From the NCBI GenBank assembly GCA_938021455.1, contig CALIGP010000386.1:1-29471 (forward strand): DNA of 29,471 nt, given 5' to 3'. The notes under the pieces were generated by a model. That model saw only the letters and a list, made by a program, of their open reading frames with translations, searched no databases and was not told where the DNA came from. Shown here in pieces: positions 25,415-29,471 of this stretch. Numbering within the stretch: position 1 is the stretch's first letter; each line of letters begins with the position of its first letter. Source of the stretch: an uncultured Lewinella sp. (GTDB taxonomy: Bacteria; Bacteroidota; Bacteroidia; Chitinophagales; Saprospiraceae). A program made the position numbers and the translations under genes.

Positions 25415-25521
25415 AGGCGCGGTCGCAGGTGCAGTGGAAGGTTGGCGGAGCCATGTTCGCGGTACGATACAAATGAGTAACTCCCTGCTTTTTACCTTTC
25501 TTTGCACCTGCGTCCGCGCCT
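25415..25521. repeat. Palindromic dispersed element, copy D (107 bp)
   Basis: The arms are 25415-25433 (AGGCGCGGT then CGCAGGTGCA) and 25503-25521 (TGCACCTGCG then TCCGCGCCT), 19 bp each with one mismatch. The interior is about 70 bp and starts with a small TGGC/GCCA hairpin (25443-25453). It shares the CGCAGGTGCA core with the elements at 8498-8694 and 14671-16010. It is non-coding. Confidence 0.82.
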
Positions 25522-25660
25522 GAATTTATCTGAAATTTTCGTCGCCACTCAGCAATAGCTCTCACTCAAAAAAATGTCCCGCTGCGTGCAAAACCCATCG
25601 GATTAGCATCAACTGACAACAAACCTCCTGGCCGTCCGTTTTCACCCAAAGCCCCTGAAT

Positions 25661-27640
25661 ATGCGTTATTTTCCCTTTTTGTTTTTGCTTGTTCTGTGTT
25701 CCTGTAGTTACACAGCTAAAGTGACGGATGGAGCGACAGCCATTGACCGAAAGCAATATGATGTTGCGGTGGATATGCTGAAGCGTGAATTCAAGAAAGC
25801 GAAATCCCGAAAAGAAAAAGGAGAGGTCGCCCTTAACCTAGGCATAGCCCTGCGCGAAACGGAGGATGACGCCGCTGCCATTGACTGGTTTCAAACGGCT
25901 TATGATAATAATGCCGGGCCACCGGCTCTGCGGGAGAAAGCAGCTGCGCTGAAGCGCTTGGAGCGCTATGAAGAAGCCATTCAGGTTTACACAGATCTGG
26001 GCTTTGAAATTGGGTCCAAGTATGAATTTCGCAAAGACATCAGTGGTGCAGAGTTGGCACTTGCTTACAAAGAAGCAGAGGATGCCGGCAAGCCCCGACC
26101 ATTTACCGCCACAGCTGCTGACTTTAACACCCGCCAGGCAGACTACGCGCCCGTTGTGTTTGAAGACCGGTTGATCTTTACCAGCGACCGCAGTGCTTCT
26201 AACGGAGAAGAAACCTTTAAGTGGACTGGTAGGGGGTTCACCGATCTTTTCATCGTTGATCCAGAGGCTCGTGGTGCTAGCGTAGACGTTTTCGATGCCC
26301 GCCTCAACACCGCTGACCATGAAGGGACCCCGGCTTTCAGCGCTGATGGTGCTTACATGATTTTTACCCGTTGTGCTTCGCCTGCTAAAAAAGCGGATGC
26401 CTGGTGCGGACTCTTTCGCTCAGAACGGGTAGGCGAAGGCTGGGGGCCAGCAAAACAACTTCCTTTTATCGAAAATGGCGTTAACTACATGCACCCCGCA
26501 CTATCTACTGATGGTAAACGCCTTTACTTCAGCGCCCTGATGGAAGATGGCTGGGGCGGATACGACATTTACGTGAGTAATCTACAGGACACGGGGGAGT
26601 GGGGAGATCCCATTCTGATGAACCGTGCCATTAATACCCAGGGCAATGAGCAGTTTCCGAGCTTAGACGGAGATACCCTTTTCTTCGCTAGTGATGGGCT
26701 TGAAGGTTTAGGTGGGCTTGATATCTTCCGTACTTATCCCATGGCAAATGGCCGTTTTTCCGCGCCTAAAAACCTTGGACCGCCGGTGAACAGTGGAGCG
26801 GATGACTTTGGCTTCACAATCCTTCGGCGAGAAGGAAGTGGCCTAGACGCGACGATGACGGGCTACTTCAGCAGCGCCCGCTCTGGCGGCGCAGGCAGCG
26901 ACGACATCTACCAGTACACCAAACGGGTTATACCTCCCCCTCCAGAAGACGCTACTCCAATTGTCTACCGCAACGTACTGGATGTTACTGTCGTAGAAAA
27001 AATCTACGAAGACCCCGCTGACCCCAAAAGCCGGGTGTTAGGCGTAAAGCCAGTGCCTAACGCTTCTATTGTCGCCAGTGTCGGGGAGCAAAACAGAACG
27101 GTGAACACGAATGCAGAGGGAATTTTGAGCCTGGTCCTAGTTGATGACCAGAGCTACGCCTTCCGAGCTGAACGAGAAGAATACCTAGTGGCAGAAGGCC
27201 GCTTTTCCAGTCGGGACCTGCCACGTGATCCGGAGGCTCCAGAACAACGCTACGAGCTGGAGCTTGAATTGGAGAAAATATTCCGGAACCAGGAGGTCGT
27301 ACTGAAGAATATCTACTATGACTTTGAGGAGAGCTTCATCCGGGATGATGCTCAGCCAACCTTGAATGAGCTGACGGCTTTGCTAGACCGTAACCCGGCT
27401 ATTCGAATTGAATTGGGGTCTCACACGGATTGTCGGGGTCCAAAGGCTTATAACCAGAACCTAAGTCAGGCACGGGCGCAGTCGGCTGTAGATTATCTTA
27501 TTAATCAGGGCATTGCATCTGATCGACTTACGGCCCGTGGTTATGGCAAAGACCAACCCATCGAGGATTGTCTTTGTGACCGGTGCTCAGAAGAGGAGCA
27601 CCAGAGGAATCGTCGTACTACATTCCGGATCCTGGATTGA
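25661..27640 (+). CDS. OmpA-family lipoprotein with TPR, PD40 beta-propeller and carboxypeptidase-regulatory-like domains (PorE-like)
   Basis: 659 aa. The lipoprotein signal LLVLCSC gives Cys15 as the probable lipidated residue. Domains in order: TPR-like helices (about 22-140, 'VALNLGIALRETEDDAAAIDWFQTAYD'); a WD40-like/PD40 propeller (about 160-425, with 'LIFTSDRSASNG', 'PAFSADGAYMIFTR', 'PALSTDGKRLYFSAL', 'PSLDGDTLFFASDGLEGLGGLDIF'); a Pro-rich hinge; a carboxypeptidase-regulatory/CNA-B-like beta domain (about 435-535); and an OmpA peptidoglycan-binding domain (about 548-659, 'IYYDFEESFIRDDAQ', 'GSHTDCRG', 'LSQARAQSAVDYLI', 'RLTARGYGKDQP'). This order matches PorE, a T9SS-linked lipoprotein of Porphyromonas. 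Bacteroidota have several such paralogues, so calling it PorE itself is not safe. Likely periplasmic face of the outer membrane, bound to peptidoglycan. It ends only 8 bp from the convergent T9SS cargo gene. Confidence 0.88.
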   Translation: MRYFPFLFLLVLCSCSYTAKVTDGATAIDRKQYDVAVDMLKREFKKAKSRKEKGEVALNLGIALRETEDDAAAIDWFQTAYDNNAGPPALREKAAALKRLERYEEAIQVYTDLGFEIGSKYEFRKDISGAELALAYKEAEDAGKPRPFTATAADFNTRQADYAPVVFEDRLIFTSDRSASNGEETFKWTGRGFTDLFIVDPEARGASVDVFDARLNTADHEGTPAFSADGAYMIFTRCASPAKKADAWCGLFRSERVGEGWGPAKQLPFIENGVNYMHPALSTDGKRLYFSALMEDGWGGYDIYVSNLQDTGEWGDPILMNRAINTQGNEQFPSLDGDTLFFASDGLEGLGGLDIFRTYPMANGRFSAPKNLGPPVNSGADDFGFTILRREGSGLDATMTGYFSSARSGGAGSDDIYQYTKRVIPPPPEDATPIVYRNVLDVTVVEKIYEDPADPKSRVLGVKPVPNASIVASVGEQNRTVNTNAEGILSLVLVDDQSYAFRAEREEYLVAEGRFSSRDLPRDPEAPEQRYELELELEKIFRNQEVVLKNIYYDFEESFIRDDAQPTLNELTALLDRNPAIRIELGSHTDCRGPKAYNQNLSQARAQSAVDYLINQGIASDRLTARGYGKDQPIEDCLCDRCSEEEHQRNRRTTFRILD

Positions 27641-27648
27641 CCAGTACG

Positions 27649-29471
27649 TTAGCGCTTTATAATCCGAACGGTATAAATCTTTCCTTCCGCCGCCCTTACT
27701 CTTACGAGGTACATGCCGGAAGGATAGTCGCTCAGGTCAAAATTCTGATCGTTACGCAAAGTAATGATTCTACCTCTTGGGTCAAATACATCAACAAATC
27801 TGGCCGGACCGCTCAGCCGGACATTTCCCGTAGTGGGGTTAGGGAATATTTTTACGCCCAGCTGTTGTAGTGTTGTTACGTCAGAAAGTACATCAATGGT
27901 GATTTCTTGTACTATCCGTGTTGTACAAGGAGCCAGGGTAGCGGTAAAGACTACGGAGTAGGTTCCACGGCTGGTATAGGTGTGAATCGGGCTCAGTTCT
28001 TCACTGGTGTTACTGTCGCCAAAGTCCCAACTCCAAGATTCTGCATTACTAGAAACCATAAATGCTGCCGTTGCGGTATCAACGGTGAAGTCAAAGTCGA
28101 TCGTAGCGGATTCAAGTACGACGATGTCAACGGTAGCAACAGAGTCTGCGCCTACGGCATCAACTAGTGTAAGGGTACCGGTATACATACCCGGAGAGTT
28201 ATACGTAACAGCTGGCGCTGAATCTGTAGACGTTTCTGGCTCTCCGCCAGGAAAATCCCAGCGACGGCTGGCGTAAGTTCCTTCGCTGTCATCTCTGACA
28301 GTAATGGAAAGAGGCGAACATCCACTGGCGTCTTTTACGTCCGTTCGCGCTACGGCAAATTCACCGACAATGATGGTTCTCGTGGCCACTACTATCTGGT
28401 CACAGTTCTCGCTGGTCAGCGTAATGGTTACTGTATATTCACCTGCTTCGGTGAAGCTGTGGTCCAATGTTTCTTCACTACCATCTATAATCGTTCCATC
28501 GCCAAAGTTGTAAATGATGGAGACGAAGTTGCCGGGATTTGTAACGGATGCCGTTACGTTCTCACGATCCGAAGAGATATTGGCTTCCTCGGCAAAAGGA
28601 GCGGCATACACGGTAAAGTCGGTAGTAGCTCCTTCATAGGTGACCCCGTCAGCTACCAGCATTTGTTGTACAGTAAAGGTGCCTTCCGTTCCGTTGTCAA
28701 AATCTATTAGAAGGTTACGGCCGTCCGGGCTAACGATATTCAAGCCATCATTTTCGGGGGTGATCTCCCAGGTTACCTCCTGGGCGCCGGCACTTTCGTC
28801 CGTTATCCCAAGTGTTTCATTACTACATATGGTAGTAGCCGTTATACCTAGTCCTGGGAAAGGTACAGGGATTTGCACGACCTGTTGTCCGCCATTGACT
28901 CCTGTTCCAGCTGGGTTCTGCGTAGGGCTGCATTCGTTAGATCCGAGACGGAGTCCACTGCCGCCAGCATCAAAGGAAGTAGTCGGGTTGTAAGCGGTGC
29001 GATCAACAACTCCGGTCAATAGTCGACCGCCACCACCACCGCCTCCAGGGCCAAAACAGCGATCACTGCTGTTGTTAGTGCTGCCACCTTGGCCACCATT
29101 GAGAGAAATTTGCGGGCTGCCGCTTACCACATCGGCAATCATCATTACTGTGCCTCCTGCGCCACCGCCGCCGCCGCCATCACCAACGACTGTTTGACCT
29201 TCCTGGCCATTCGCTAGTAATTCGGTGCCTTCGGTAAATACTATTTCTGCTGCCCAAAGAACAATGATTCCACCGCCATTTCCTCCGTTTGCATCGCCGG
29301 TATTGTTGGCATGGCCAGCTCCGCCGCCGCCGCCGAAATAAATCCGATCGTTCTCTGCGGTTAGTCCTCTGCCGCCGCGGCCGGGGAAAGTTCCTCTGCA
29401 TGCACGGTTAAATATGCCATTCACGACATTGATGCCACCGCCACCGCCTTCAGCAGTATTACCACCGCCAC
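27649..29471 (-). CDS. Partial: glycine-rich, PKD-repeat surface protein with type A T9SS sorting domain (5' end outside the window)
   Basis: At least 606 codons are visible and the frame is still open at the right edge, so the true start lies beyond it. The GTG at 29424 is probably only an internal codon, because the glycine-rich pattern continues upstream of it. The visible N-terminal part (about 200 aa) is rich in runs such as GGGGGAG and GPGGGGGGG, alternating with beta-like 'GGIIVLWAAEIVF'. Ig-like sequence follows, then three PKD domains with 'YNFGDGT', 'RRWDFPGGEP' and 'WSWDFGDSNTSEE', each ending in the usual 'HTYTSRGTYSVVFT' style. The C-terminus, VKIFPNPTTGNVRLSG...YPSGMYLVRVR...IIKR, is a type A T9SS sorting signal. 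Inferred role: exported, surface-attached or released adhesin; ligand unknown. Confidence 0.88.
   Translation of the reverse strand, partial: GGGNTAEGGGGGINVVNGIFNRACRGTFPGRGGRGLTAENDRIYFGGGGGAGHANNTGDANGGNGGGIIVLWAAEIVFTEGTELLANGQEGQTVVGDGGGGGGAGGTVMMIADVVSGSPQISLNGGQGGSTNNSSDRCFGPGGGGGGGRLLTGVVDRTAYNPTTSFDAGGSGLRLGSNECSPTQNPAGTGVNGGQQVVQIPVPFPGLGITATTICSNETLGITDESAGAQEVTWEITPENDGLNIVSPDGRNLLIDFDNGTEGTFTVQQMLVADGVTYEGATTDFTVYAAPFAEEANISSDRENVTASVTNPGNFVSIIYNFGDGTIIDGSEETLDHSFTEAGEYTVTITLTSENCDQIVVATRTIIVGEFAVARTDVKDASGCSPLSITVRDDSEGTYASRRWDFPGGEPETSTDSAPAVTYNSPGMYTGTLTLVDAVGADSVATVDIVVLESATIDFDFTVDTATAAFMVSSNAESWSWDFGDSNTSEELSPIHTYTSRGTYSVVFTATLAPCTTRIVQEITIDVLSDVTTLQQLGVKIFPNPTTGNVRLSGPARFVDVFDPRGRIITLRNDQNFDLSDYPSGMYLVRVRAAEGKIYTVRIIKR

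Larger units (their letters stand above)
25259..25660. other. Divergent intergenic region holding a promoter and palindromic element D
   Basis: This 402-bp gap lies between the S24-type regulator (minus) and the OmpA-family lipoprotein (plus). It contains the regulator promoter (25294-25323) and element D (25415-25521). The right-hand part (about 25522-25660) has no convincing plus-strand promoter; the nearest -7-like string, TACCTTTC, is inside element D. Confidence 0.5.

Overview
The window looks like chromosome of a Bacteroidota bacterium, most likely from the Saprospiria (Lewinella-like) branch. The evidence is a giant surface protein with a CHU_C (type B) sorting domain, a PorP/SprF-family protein, a PKD protein with a type A secretion tail, an OmpA/beta-propeller lipoprotein with PorE-like architecture, the Bacteroidota-type arginine decarboxylase, and promoters of the TTG-N19-TAnnTTTG kind. 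No rRNA, tRNA, CRISPR array, phage module or transposase gene was seen. The genus is an inference.

Layout. From 81 to 12875 every gene is on the minus strand. Read in the direction of transcription they are kdsB (Kdo activation for LPS), an ACP phosphodiesterase homologue lacking a normal start codon, an HsdR-N-type nuclease-fold protein, a duplicated peptide-type ABC ATPase, a small outer-membrane protein with a very basic tail, a secreted caspase-like protein, a PorP/SprF-family protein, and a ~1970-residue multidomain adhesin-like protein exported by the type IX secretion system (T9SS). Next, also on the minus strand, come arginine decarboxylase (13189-14586) and an exported PPP-type metallophosphatase (14796-15896). 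The plus strand then carries the glutamate synthase pair gltB-gltD (16391-22488) and a small exported Arg/Thr/Ser-rich protein (22728-23273) with a strong intrinsic terminator. After that come mltG and an S24-type regulator (minus, 23367-25258), the PorE-like lipoprotein (plus, 25661-27640), and the 3' part of a glycine-rich/PKD T9SS substrate (minus, running off the right edge).

Functional themes. Cell-envelope and T9SS functions dominate both ends: PorP/SprF plus a type B cargo on the left, a PorE-like protein plus a type A cargo on the right, with kdsB and mltG between. The centre is housekeeping nitrogen metabolism (gltBD, speA).

Most interesting signal. A family of non-coding elements is bounded by inverted arms containing the core CGCAGGTGCA. 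One copy (8498-8694) is GC-rich and can fold into a nested cloverleaf-like structure. One (25415-25521) is a compact ~107 bp copy. A third pair of arms (14671-14692 and 15990-16010) brackets the whole phosphatase gene. In the second and third cases the two arms resemble each other more than they resemble the other elements' arms, as expected if each pair is one element or is kept paired. Two separate 7-bp-period tandem arrays (22-70 and 13087-13128) also lie in intergenic DNA.
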